DNA of 26,656 bases from the NCBI GenBank assembly GCA_038229915.1, contig JBBRNY010000030.1:1-26656 (forward strand), given 5' to 3'. Both the position numbers and the translations under genes were made by a program. Shown here piece after piece: positions 1 to 7,581 of the stretch. The notes under the pieces were generated by a model. It had not been told where the DNA came from. It was given only the letters and a program-made list of their open reading frames with translations, and did not search any database. The stretch's first letter is position 1. Every line of letters begins with the position of its first letter. The DNA is from JAFDZW01 sp038229915. GTDB lineage: Bacteria; Bacteroidota; Ignavibacteria; Palsa-1295.

Positions 1-50
1 AAGTTTACTCAATCAGTATGCTAAATAGATGCCTGCGGCTGTTCTTTCCG

Positions 51-58
51 TAGTTTTG
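51..58 (+). promoter_or_regulatory. Bacteroidota-type -7 promoter box of kdsB (leaderless start)
   Basis: TAGTTTTG matches the TAnnTTTG -7 consensus of Bacteroidota vegetative promoters. Only seven bases separate it from the kdsB ATG, so the transcript would begin at or next to the start codon. No clear TTG or TTTG -33 element lies about 20 bp upstream. The box is preceded by TTTCCG, similar to the TTTCG ahead of two other boxes in the window. Confidence 0.55.
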
Positions 59-65
59 CATTCCA

Positions 66-821
66 ATGAAAACAGCAATTATTATCCCCGCAAGGCTTGC
101 ATCGGTCAGATTACCGAGAAAGCCGCTCAAACTCATCTCAGGCATTTCGCTTATCGAGCGTGTGTATCGTGAATGTGCCAAAGCCGATGGTATAGCCGCG
201 TTAATTGTCGCGACCGATAGTGAAGAGATCAAATCGCACGTCGAATCATTTGGCGGCACCGTTATGATGACCCCACCCGACTGCGAGAACGGAACAATGC
301 GTGTCGCAACAGCCGCGCAAGATCTTCCGGCTGAGATCGATGTCATCATTAATGTGCAAGGCGATGAGCCGCTCATCGATCCGGTCGTGATCGAAAAGCT
401 ACGCGAATGTTTCGAACGAGGTCCGGGAGTGCATATCGCCACACCAATTTCACCGATGATCGAGCCAAGTGACATGCAAAATCCGTCGGCTGTAAAAGTC
501 GCATTGACTCGTGATAATCGAGCGTTATATTTTTCTCGTGCTCCGATACCGTTCGATCGAGACGGAGATAAATCTCTTTCATCAGGAATGTTCTGGAAGC
601 ATATCGGCGTCTATGGCTTTCGCAGAAAAACACTTCAGCAAATAATGACACTTCCGATGTGCCCACTTGAAGAAACAGAAAAGCTTGAGCAATTGCGTTG
701 GCTCGATGCGGGATATTCTATTCATTGTGTGTCGGTCGATTACGATTCAGTTGCCGTTGATACACAAGAAGATGTTCTTCGAGTTGAGTCGATATTAAAA
801 CAGCGAGGCTTGGCATCATGA
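66..821 (+). CDS. kdsB: 3-deoxy-manno-octulosonate cytidylyltransferase (CMP-Kdo synthetase)
   Basis: Activates Kdo with CTP to give CMP-Kdo for the lipid A inner core, a cytosolic step of LPS synthesis that marks an outer-membrane organism. The 251 residues match the usual KdsB length. Visible family motifs are the N-terminal nucleotide-binding IIPARLASVRLPRKPL (residues 6-21; the Gly usual in LPGKPL is Arg here), a diverged CENGTMR where most homologues read HQSGTER, and the conserved NVQGDEP near residue 96. The ATG lies directly after a TAnnTTTG box, so this start is preferred. It is the first gene of a tight operon and overlaps the next gene by ATGA. The family call is secure. The diverged residues may only reflect phylum differences. 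Confidence 0.93.
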   Translation: MKTAIIIPARLASVRLPRKPLKLISGISLIERVYRECAKADGIAALIVATDSEEIKSHVESFGGTVMMTPPDCENGTMRVATAAQDLPAEIDVIINVQGDEPLIDPVVIEKLRECFERGPGVHIATPISPMIEPSDMQNPSAVKVALTRDNRALYFSRAPIPFDRDGDKSLSSGMFWKHIGVYGFRRKTLQQIMTLPMCPLEETEKLEQLRWLDAGYSIHCVSVDYDSVAVDTQEDVLRVESILKQRGLAS

Positions 822-1942
822 CACTTGACGAAGCGCGCAGACAGTTTCCGCATACGTGGTCGGAGATGATCTATCTCAATCACGCCGCTATCAGCCCGAT
901 GAGCTTTCGTGTGCGCGAAGCAGTAAATAATTTTCTCGAACGCCGCTCGCTTAAAGGGATTGAAAGCTTTCCGTGGGCGCCAAAAATGGCGGTCGAAACA
1001 AAGAAGTTGATCGCCGAAAGACTCGGCACCACTGCCGAGCGGATCGCTTTTACGCTCAATACTTCCGAGGGAATGAATATCTTTGCCGAAGGAATTCAGT
1101 GGCAGCCTGAAGATCGGGTACTTCTTTATAGATATGAATATCCAACGAATGTATATCCATTCCTCAATCAAGCAAGAAAAGGTGTCGTCATAGATTTCTT
1201 CGAGACGAGTGACGGAAGAATAACGGTCGATGCTCTCAAAGAACACATCACCCCAAAGACAAAACTGATCTCACTGAGCTCAGTGCAATTTCTCAATGGC
1301 TTCCGTTCCGATCTTGAAAGCATCGGTGCATTCTGTTCTGAAAATAATATTCTTTTTTCGGTGGATGCTATTCAAAGTTTTCCTCATATACCAATTGATG
1401 TTGTAAGATCAAAAATCGATTTTCTTGCTTGTGGTTCGCATAAATGGCTGATGAGCCCCGAAGGACTTGCATTTGTCTATGTCAGTGAAAAAGCGCAAGC
1501 GATCATCAAGCAAGCTTCGATGGGTTGGATGAGTATGAAAAATGCATTCAATCATTTTGATTTTGATGTATCACGTTTGCGCGATGATGCTTGGCGATAT
1601 GAGAATGGCTCTATGCCATATCATGCCATTGCGGGAATGAAGGCGTCGCTCGAATTTTTTGGGGAGTTTGGTTATGACGAAATATACAGAAGAACGCTCG
1701 ATCACACAGGTTTGCTGATCGATCTTTGTATAAGCAACGGTGCAGAAGTTCACACCCCAAAGAATGAAAACGAACGAGCGGGAATTGTAACGCTTGTGGT
1801 AAATGATCCTGAAAAAACATTGCAACGATTGGAAGAAAATCATATTATCGCCGCTGTTCGCGGTGGGAAGCTTCGTCTCTCGCCGTACTTTTACACCACT
1901 GAAGAAGAGGTGAGGAAAGCGGCAAATCTTCTGTTTGAATAA
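818..1942 (+). CDS. Class V PLP-dependent aminotransferase (cysteine desulfurase/isopenicillin-epimerase-like)
   Basis: A fold-type I PLP enzyme of the aminotransferase class V superfamily. The cofactor motifs are visible: SVDAIQSFPH with Asp183 to pair with the pyridine nitrogen, and GSHKWLMSPEG with Lys209 as the Schiff-base lysine. NTSEGMN (residues 81-87) is the usual phosphate-side loop. The substrate cannot be read from sequence: this subfamily mixes isopenicillin-N-epimerase-like, kynureninase-like and selenocysteine/cysteine lyase-like members. No catalytic Cys loop typical of IscS/SufS was recognised. The start overlaps kdsB by four bases (ATGA), implying translational coupling, and coaBC follows after 2 bp. 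The placement between LPS and CoA genes does not identify a pathway. Confidence 0.85.
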   Translation: MTLDEARRQFPHTWSEMIYLNHAAISPMSFRVREAVNNFLERRSLKGIESFPWAPKMAVETKKLIAERLGTTAERIAFTLNTSEGMNIFAEGIQWQPEDRVLLYRYEYPTNVYPFLNQARKGVVIDFFETSDGRITVDALKEHITPKTKLISLSSVQFLNGFRSDLESIGAFCSENNILFSVDAIQSFPHIPIDVVRSKIDFLACGSHKWLMSPEGLAFVYVSEKAQAIIKQASMGWMSMKNAFNHFDFDVSRLRDDAWRYENGSMPYHAIAGMKASLEFFGEFGYDEIYRRTLDHTGLLIDLCISNGAEVHTPKNENERAGIVTLVVNDPEKTLQRLEENHIIAAVRGGKLRLSPYFYTTEEEVRKAANLLFE

Positions 1943-1944
1943 TA

Positions 1945-3183
1945 ATGCTCGAAGGAAAAAAAATAATATATGGTGTGACCGGCTCAGTGGCGGCTATTAA
2001 AGCGCCGATCATTGCGCGTGAACTGATGCGTGCCAGTGCGACAGTGCAAACGGTGATGACGCCATCTGCCGAAAAGTTTACAACGGCATATTCGCTCTCG
2101 GTTATGACGAAGAACGAAGCGATCACGAATATTTTTTCATCTTCTGAATCTACATGGCATATTCATCTCGGCAGATCTGCAGATGCGATGCTGATCGCAC
2201 CTTGCTCGGCAACAACACTCGGCAAACTCCGTTATGGTATTTACGATAATGCGGTCTTGTTAGTTGCTTCCTCACTAAAGTCGGAGACGCCACTCGTTCT
2301 CGCACCTGCAATGGACGAAGAAATGTGGCTGCAACCTGCGGTGCAAGAAAATATCGGGTGGCTTCGTGCTCATGGTGTTCATATCATCGAGCCGGTGAGT
2401 GGTGCGCTTGCAAGTGGTTTGGTTGGTATGGGAAGAATGTCAGAGCCGGACGCGCTCGTGAAGAAATTCGAAGAAATAATCAGCACAAAAAAAACTATTG
2501 CAAGTATTGAGCATCATCCTCATCTGTCGTTAAACGATAAACGAATACTCATCACCGGAGGCCCGACCTACGAACCGATCGACCCTGTTCGTTTTATTGG
2601 TAATCGTTCGAGTGGTAAAATGGGTGCTGCGCTCGCAAACGTTGCTGTTAATGAGTTCGGTGCAAGTGTGACGCTTGTGATGGGACCATCAACTTCGGAA
2701 ACAGTGCAATCGGTAACTCGCATAAATGTAGAAACAACTCAGCAAATGCACCGCTCGGTCGAAAGCCTTGCTCAGTCGAGTGATATTATCATTATGAGCG
2801 CAGCAGTTAGTGACTATAAGGTAAAATCATATTCTGACAATAAGCTCAAAAAAAATAGCAGTGCAAGCGACCTCACTCTTGAGCTTGAACCAACCATTGA
2901 TATTTTAAAAGATGTTTCTTCTCGTCGCAACACGGAACAAATTATTGTAGGGTTTGCGCTGGAGTCACGTGCAAACGGCGAAGCATACGCAAAGAAAAAA
3001 CTTGCGGAAAAATCACTTGATATGATCGTGCTCAATTATTTTGATGAAGCCGGCAGTGGTTTTTCTACTGATACAAATGCAGTAACGATCTTTACGAAGA
3101 ACGGCAAGACGAAGTATATTCCACTGGCAAGCAAAACAATGTGTGCTCGCGAAATTCTTATAGCGATCACCGAAATATTGTAA
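1945..3183 (+). CDS. coaBC: Bifunctional phosphopantothenoylcysteine decarboxylase / phosphopantothenate-cysteine ligase
   Basis: Catalyses two consecutive steps of coenzyme A synthesis: the CTP-dependent ligation of cysteine to 4'-phosphopantothenate (CoaB) and FMN-dependent decarboxylation (CoaC). The flavoprotein CoaC domain spans about residues 1-180, with catalytic-type His74 in HIHLGRSAD, an APCSATTLGK stretch and PAMDEEMW. CoaB starts near 198 with ITGGPTYEPIDPVRFIGN followed by SSGKMG, then NKLKK near 295 and KLAEKSLDMIVLN. Two CoaC positions differ from E. coli Dfp: the PAMN Asn is Asp124, and the substrate-lid Cys (Cys158 in E. coli) is Ser157 in LASGLVGMGRM. From memory, both substitutions recur in Bacteroidota. 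The gene starts 2 bp after the aminotransferase and its stop shares one base with the next ATG. Confidence 0.93.
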   Translation: MLEGKKIIYGVTGSVAAIKAPIIARELMRASATVQTVMTPSAEKFTTAYSLSVMTKNEAITNIFSSSESTWHIHLGRSADAMLIAPCSATTLGKLRYGIYDNAVLLVASSLKSETPLVLAPAMDEEMWLQPAVQENIGWLRAHGVHIIEPVSGALASGLVGMGRMSEPDALVKKFEEIISTKKTIASIEHHPHLSLNDKRILITGGPTYEPIDPVRFIGNRSSGKMGAALANVAVNEFGASVTLVMGPSTSETVQSVTRINVETTQQMHRSVESLAQSSDIIIMSAAVSDYKVKSYSDNKLKKNSSASDLTLELEPTIDILKDVSSRRNTEQIIVGFALESRANGEAYAKKKLAEKSLDMIVLNYFDEAGSGFSTDTNAVTIFTKNGKTKYIPLASKTMCAREILIAITEIL

Positions 3184-3929
3184 TGACAGAGCATACCTAC
3201 GAAGAAGTACTGAATAATGTTGAGCGTTGGGCTTCTCAGGAAGCCAAACGTTTTGGCAATACGATTGCCATTCTTCCGAATGAAACATCATCACAAACAG
3301 AAGACGAAATGGCAAAAGTAAAAGCTATCACTTTCCCGATCAACAATAATTGGGAAAAAGCTACTGATCTCGAAACATTAAAATCAGAGATCGACCGCTG
3401 CACAAAATGCGATCTTCATAAAACCAGAACAAACTTTGTGTTTGGTGTTGGCAATCCGAATGCTAAAGTAATGGTCATCGGCGAAGCGCCAGGTGCCGAG
3501 GAAGATAAGCGCGGCGAGCCATTCGTTGGAAGAGGGGGACAGTTGTTGGATAAAATGCTCCTCGCCATCAACTTCCCACGCGAAGAAGTATTTATTGCAA
3601 ATATTCTAAAGTCGCGCCCGCCCGGCAATCGCGATCCGTTGGCATCCGAAGTTGATGCTTGCGAGCCGTATCTCTGGAAACAGATCGAGATCATCAAACC
3701 TAAAATGATCTTATGTATGGGGCGTGTATCAGGTTCGAATTTATTAAAGACCGGCGCCGACTCCCTCGCCAGTATGCGCAACAATGTGTATGATTATCAC
3801 GGCGCAAAATTAATGGTAACCTATCACCCTGCGGCACTGCTGCGTAATCCTAATTGGAAAGTTGGGGCTTGGGAAGATCTTCAGAAATTCAGAAAAATTT
3901 ACGATGAGATGATTGCATCGGAAGGTTGA
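3183..3929 (+). CDS. Type-4 (4Fe-4S) uracil-DNA glycosylase
   Basis: Removes uracil from DNA to start base-excision repair. The chosen ATG is at the coaBC stop (TAATG), giving 248 residues. Family 4 hallmarks are present: Fe-S ligands Cys73 and Cys76 (CTKC), Cys160 (DACEPYL) and Cys178 (ILCMGR); the uracil-binding loop GEAPGAEEDKRGEPFVGRGG near 100-119; and the leucine-loop motif HPAALLRNP near 215. The first 65 or so residues are a hydrophilic extension ahead of the catalytic domain, so the protein is longer than the roughly 200-residue core. The last 31 bases overlap, tail to tail, the end of the minus-strand YjdI-like gene. Confidence 0.92.
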   Translation: MTEHTYEEVLNNVERWASQEAKRFGNTIAILPNETSSQTEDEMAKVKAITFPINNNWEKATDLETLKSEIDRCTKCDLHKTRTNFVFGVGNPNAKVMVIGEAPGAEEDKRGEPFVGRGGQLLDKMLLAINFPREEVFIANILKSRPPGNRDPLASEVDACEPYLWKQIEIIKPKMILCMGRVSGSNLLKTGADSLASMRNNVYDYHGAKLMVTYHPAALLRNPNWKVGAWEDLQKFRKIYDEMIASEG

Positions 3930-4147
3930 TCGGTATTTTGCTTGTATGAAAGAGCACCTGACGGACAATTGTTTACGGTCTTAATGATCTCTTCGGTCGT
4001 TGAGTGCTCGAGCTGTATCCAAGGTCGGATCTGATTATTAAAGACTGTCGGAAGTCCGCGCACACAGTTGCCACTATGAATGCATAGCTCCGGTTTCCAA
4101 AATACCGTGATCTCTGAGTTGGAATAAGATTTATCGAAGTGTGACAT
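3899..4147 (-). CDS. Small YjdI-like divergent 4Fe-4S mono-cluster protein
   Basis: An 82-residue protein resembling E. coli YjdI (divergent 4Fe-4S mono-cluster family). Shared features are the ITVFWKPELCIHSGNCVRG stretch with Cys22 and Cys28, RPWI, and NCPSGALSY with Cys61. Only three cysteines lie in the conserved block, as in YjdI. The ATG at 4147 is preferred because it begins just before the conserved block and lies 10 bp after the HNH gene stop. A longer reading up to 4225 would overlap that gene. The function of the family is not established; electron transfer is the default guess. The 3' end overlaps the uracil-DNA glycosylase gene on the other strand by 31 bp. Confidence 0.8.
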   Translation of the reverse strand: MSHFDKSYSNSEITVFWKPELCIHSGNCVRGLPTVFNNQIRPWIQLEHSTTEEIIKTVNNCPSGALSYKQNTDQPSDAIISS

Positions 4148-4157
4148 TGCGCAAGAA

Positions 4158-4733
4158 TTACATAAACAAATACGGCTCCCAAGTTTTATCGATAGCACCG
4201 ACATACTGGCGCAAGAACACCACATGGTTCGGGCGAACGGGCCGACCGCGAAGTTTCATATTCGTATCTTCAAGGATCATATTACCTTTCTTGTTATTGC
4301 AGCGAATACAAGCCGTGACAAGATTCTCCCACGTTTCTTCGCCACCGCGTGACTTTGGCATCACGTGATCGACCGTCAGCGCGGTTCTTGCTCCGCAGTA
4401 CTGGCACTGATGACCATCGCGACGCAAAATGTTTTTACGCGAAAGAATGACACGTTTGAAAGGAATATGAATATAAGTGGCAAGACGGATCACACTTGGG
4501 AACGGCATTGACGCATGAGCCGAACGGACTCGCTTGCCTCCGGCGGTGCCAACGACTTCAGCCTTACCCATAAACAGTAAGATGATCGCTTTTTGAACAC
4601 TACAAATAGTGAGCGGCTCGTAGTTGCCGTTCAGGAGTAATACTTTGCCTGAAAGAGACGGGCTGAGATTCCCGTTGAGTTCGGGACTCTCGGAGTTAAG
4701 GACTATTTCTGCAACATCATCCTCATCGAGCAA
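4158..4733 (-). CDS. HNH endonuclease family protein
   Basis: The C-terminal half carries a complete HNH zinc-finger nuclease signature: Cys110-x2-Cys113, DH at 122-123 in the VDHVMPKSRGG stretch, Asn137 in WENLVT, and Cys142-x2-Cys145 followed by NNKKG. The N-terminal block LLLNGNYEPLTICSVQKAI plus the FMGKAEVV motif is the standard start of the stand-alone HNH proteins found in many bacteria, whose role is unknown. The start is uncertain. TTG at 4733 gives 191 residues and 28 residues ahead of the conserved block. The open frame continues further upstream with no ATG, GTG or TTG, and an AAAGGAG tract lies about 45 bases upstream. It is probably co-transcribed with the YjdI-like gene 10 bp downstream. 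Confidence 0.85.
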   Translation of the reverse strand: MLDEDDVAEIVLNSESPELNGNLSPSLSGKVLLLNGNYEPLTICSVQKAIILLFMGKAEVVGTAGGKRVRSAHASMPFPSVIRLATYIHIPFKRVILSRKNILRRDGHQCQYCGARTALTVDHVMPKSRGGEETWENLVTACIRCNNKKGNMILEDTNMKLRGRPVRPNHVVFLRQYVGAIDKTWEPYLFM

Positions 4734-4797
4734 CCGCTGAAGATGATACGGGTCTGTAGCAAACGTACTGAAGACGTGGTTCTCCTTTCTAAGAGCA

Positions 4798-4814
4798 CCG
4801 GTTTGCCAAACCGG
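4798..4814. promoter_or_regulatory. Inverted repeat upstream of the HNH gene
   Basis: CCGGTTT-GCC-AAACCGG is a perfect 7-bp inverted repeat with a 3-base spacer. It lies between the M61 and HNH genes, about 65 bases upstream of the TTG start and 13 bases ahead of the AAAGGAG tract on the minus strand. No T-run follows it on either strand, so it is not a typical terminator. It could be an operator or a 5'-leader hairpin. Confidence 0.35.
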
Positions 4815-4887
4815 AGATGATTACTCTTAATGGAATACAATTTTTCCGAAATGAATTCCCGAACCGATATAAAAAAACGATTAAGAT

Positions 4888-6762
4888 TTACCCGCCATAG
4901 ATCGCCTTGCGAATAGCGATCTGAAGTGCTGTTGGATTTGCTACCGGAGCAATACTCTTTTTCTCTTCATTGAAATAGAGCGGTTTCGTAAGTACGACAT
5001 TTGTGTTGAAGCGCCTTCCTTTACTGCCGATCACTAATTTCACCACTTGCGGTGCATCGTTGCTTCGGGAAAACTGCGAAACCGTTTCTCGGTTTGCGGC
5101 TTGACCATTGAGTGAGATAATGGTATCACCAATAACCACACCTGATGTGGCAAGTTCGGAGTTTGGGAATAAGCTGTCAATGATGGCGTGATCTTCGTCG
5201 GAAGACAATCGGTCATGAAAGCTCGCTCCAACGCCTACCGATGCGACAACATCTTTTGCGAGACCCATCTTCGTGAGATACGATGCTATCGGGAGCGTAT
5301 CGTACCCTGCGATATACCGTTTGTAAAAATCTTGGAGTTTTGCGCCGCTGATCTGCTCAACCTGTGTGATCAATTCTTCGTCAGTAAAGTGTTTGCTTGC
5401 TTTTGCTTTGCTATAAAGCGAATGCATCACATCATCAAGCGATTTCTTGTTTTCTGTTTGAGTACGTATTTCAAGATCGAGCATTAATGCGACTAATGGC
5501 GCTTTCGTATAGAACGTGATGGCCTTCTCCATACTAAAATTACTTTCATCTATCGAAAGCTGTTCGAGTGTTTCGTTCGATGCCGATTTTGAAGTTTTTG
5601 TTGCCCCAAGCCATTCGGATATTTTTGCTTCAAAAAAAGATGGCGGCAAAATACCGTTTCTCGTGAGCAGTGTTTGCGCATAATAGTCGGTCACTCCTTC
5701 GCTGAGCCAAAGCGAAGTCGTTTTGACGGCCTGAGTATAATCGAACGGTCCGAGTTTTGTCGAGTGAATGCGTTTGACATTCCAAAGATGAAAAAATTCA
5801 TGAGAAATGACGGGCAACCCGAATTGTTTAAAACCGTCCCATGGCATATTCATCATCAGATACGCACTGGAGTTTGCATGCTCGAGCGCGCCCATCCCTT
5901 GCGATGGCAAATGTAAATACGTCGGCGCGTTAATAAGAAAAACGTATTGCTTGAACGGCGTATCGCCAAAAAAATCAGTTTGTGATTTGATAACGGCTTT
6001 GGTCGCATTCTCAAGCGAATCCATCGCGAAGGTTTCGTCGCTTGAAAGGGCTATCACATATTTTGCGCCACCTTGAGTAAATTGTCTTAGTTGTATTTTC
6101 TTCCCAGCCATGACAGGTGCATCGGCAAGCTCGTCGTAGTCTCTTGCAATAAATGCGTGGGCAGAAAGGAGTGCATTCGTGAGATTAGCATACGGTGCTT
6201 TGCAAGAATCGAGCGGGGAAAAAAGTCGCAGATCATTTTCATCAGGATTTTTTGATGAATAACGGGGAGGACCATTGTGCAAGACCGCGGGTGAGTAGTA
6301 CACGACTGTATCTTGAATGTCCTTCCTATCATTCACATATCCGAAGAGCGCCGTAGCATTTGCAAAGAAAAAATTTGTGTCAATATGACAAAGTGCGAAA
6401 TATAAACTGGTTGAATCTAAGAAAGAATTGGTGACGGTATAGGAGAAATATTTCACATTTCGGGCGTTCTGCATCTGCCAACGATTCTCATTTACTTTCG
6501 TCGTTGGAATTTCTTTCCAGTTCTGATCAAAAGCCTTGAAGTTTTTTAGAAATCTACCATAATTCGTAACCGAATATGCTCCCGGTGCCCATGCCGGCAT
6601 TTGATAACTTGCTTTTTCGGAGGGTTGAAACCCATTGAGTTGGACGACGACATTTACCTCTTTCGATTCTAAATGATCGAGGAAAACCTTATAGGTGACA
6701 GTCTGCGCAAAGGAGGCGATCGTAGTGATCGAAATGAGAGCCGCAACAAGAAAAATTCGCAT
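4888..6762 (-). CDS. M61 family (glycyl aminopeptidase-like) metallopeptidase with PDZ domain
   Basis: A secreted gluzincin-type zinc peptidase. ATG at 6762 is chosen because it begins a clean signal peptide (MRIFLVAALISITTIASFAQ); the frame extends 22 residues further but that part runs to the folE terminator. Numbering from this start, the zinc motif HEFFH is at 321-325 (His321, Glu322, His325) followed by LWNVKR, and the third ligand Glu355 lies in LWLSEGVTDYY. GMGALEHANSS at about 289-299 is the substrate-side M61 signature. A PDZ-like segment (GVVIGDTIISLNGQ) occupies the last 100 or so residues. The 624-residue length fits the family. It is probably periplasmic or outer-membrane facing. 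It is transcribed separately from folE, which ends in a terminator between the two. Confidence 0.92.
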   Translation of the reverse strand: MRIFLVAALISITTIASFAQTVTYKVFLDHLESKEVNVVVQLNGFQPSEKASYQMPAWAPGAYSVTNYGRFLKNFKAFDQNWKEIPTTKVNENRWQMQNARNVKYFSYTVTNSFLDSTSLYFALCHIDTNFFFANATALFGYVNDRKDIQDTVVYYSPAVLHNGPPRYSSKNPDENDLRLFSPLDSCKAPYANLTNALLSAHAFIARDYDELADAPVMAGKKIQLRQFTQGGAKYVIALSSDETFAMDSLENATKAVIKSQTDFFGDTPFKQYVFLINAPTYLHLPSQGMGALEHANSSAYLMMNMPWDGFKQFGLPVISHEFFHLWNVKRIHSTKLGPFDYTQAVKTTSLWLSEGVTDYYAQTLLTRNGILPPSFFEAKISEWLGATKTSKSASNETLEQLSIDESNFSMEKAITFYTKAPLVALMLDLEIRTQTENKKSLDDVMHSLYSKAKASKHFTDEELITQVEQISGAKLQDFYKRYIAGYDTLPIASYLTKMGLAKDVVASVGVGASFHDRLSSDEDHAIIDSLFPNSELATSGVVIGDTIISLNGQAANRETVSQFSRSNDAPQVVKLVIGSKGRRFNTNVVLTKPLYFNEEKKSIAPVANPTALQIAIRKAIYGG

Positions 6763-6830
6763 AGGTCGTGCTTGAGTGTGATGAAATAACCAGTAGTATG
6801 CGAAAATACAGAAAAAGTGTTTCGCCAAAT

Positions 6831-6857
6831 AAAAAAGGGCATCCTTGTGAGATGCCC
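6831..6857 (-). terminator. Rho-independent terminator after folE
   Basis: On the minus strand GGGCATC, a 7-base loop, and GATGCCC form a perfect 7-bp stem followed directly by six T residues. It lies 26 bases past the folE stop and separates the folE transcript from the M61 gene. Confidence 0.88.
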
Positions 6858-6883
6858 TGCATTGCCAATTGAGAAAAGAATTG

Positions 6884-7558
6884 TTATGACAGCTTGCTGC
6901 CGATCAACTGCATAAACTCCTGACGAGTGTGCGATTCTTTGAATGCACCGGTCATTGCGCTTGCGGTGGTGACGGAGTTCTGTTTCTCGACGCCGCGCAT
7001 CATCATACACATGTGCTGTGCTTCGGTGACAACCGCTACACCCAATGGATTAAGATATTTGGTGATCGTATCAGCGATCTCACGCGTCATCCGCTCTTGC
7101 ACTTGAAGTCGGCGTGCAAACACATCGACGATACGTGGTATCTTCGATAGCCCAACGATCTTGCCATTCGGAATATAGGCAATATGCGCTTTCCCGAAAA
7201 AAGGGAGCATGTGATGTTCGCACATCGAAAAGAAATCGATGTTTTTTACGATGACCATCTCATCATACTGCTCTTCAAAGATCGCGCCATTAAGCACTTT
7301 CTCGATATTCATCTCATACCCGCTCGTCAAGAATTCCATTGCTTTGGCAACGCGATGCGGTGTGCGGCGTAAGCCTTCACGTTCGGGGTCTTCGCCGATC
7401 TCGACCAGTAGCGAACGAGTTAGCGATCTGATCATCGGGTTCGATTCAGTCCCTTCTTTTGAATATGGTGACGCATCGGGACTATGATCGATGCGGTCAA
7501 GCTCTTCATCTGACAATGAATTTGAAAGTCGGCCTGGTAATGTTGTGACAGGTGTCAT
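6884..7558 (-). CDS. folE: GTP cyclohydrolase I
   Basis: Converts GTP to 7,8-dihydroneopterin triphosphate, the entry step to folate and tetrahydrobiopterin. The 224 residues have a 40-residue acidic, Ser-rich N-terminal tail, then the catalytic core. The zinc site is complete: Cys113 and His116 in SMCEHH and Cys184 in QHMCMMMRG, matching Cys110, His113 and Cys181 of E. coli FolE. The GVEKQNS stretch is also conserved. It is therefore a zinc-dependent FolE1, not FolE2. It lies 23 bp downstream of the PTPS gene, whose enzyme uses its product, and a hairpin terminator follows, so folE is the last gene of that operon. Confidence 0.96.
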   Translation of the reverse strand: MTPVTTLPGRLSNSLSDEELDRIDHSPDASPYSKEGTESNPMIRSLTRSLLVEIGEDPEREGLRRTPHRVAKAMEFLTSGYEMNIEKVLNGAIFEEQYDEMVIVKNIDFFSMCEHHMLPFFGKAHIAYIPNGKIVGLSKIPRIVDVFARRLQVQERMTREIADTITKYLNPLGVAVVTEAQHMCMMMRGVEKQNSVTTASAMTGAFKESHTRQEFMQLIGSKLS

Positions 7559-7581
7559 ACGTTTCTTTTCCTAATCAATAA

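Noticed and set aside
4148..4225. Longer YjdI-like protein starting at 4225
   Set aside because: It would overlap the end of the HNH gene by 68 bases, and its extra Cys-rich N-terminus has no counterpart in YjdI.
6763..6828. N-terminal extension of the M61 peptidase to 6828
   Set aside because: It would place coding sequence right up to the folE terminator T-run and put 22 residues before a complete signal peptide.
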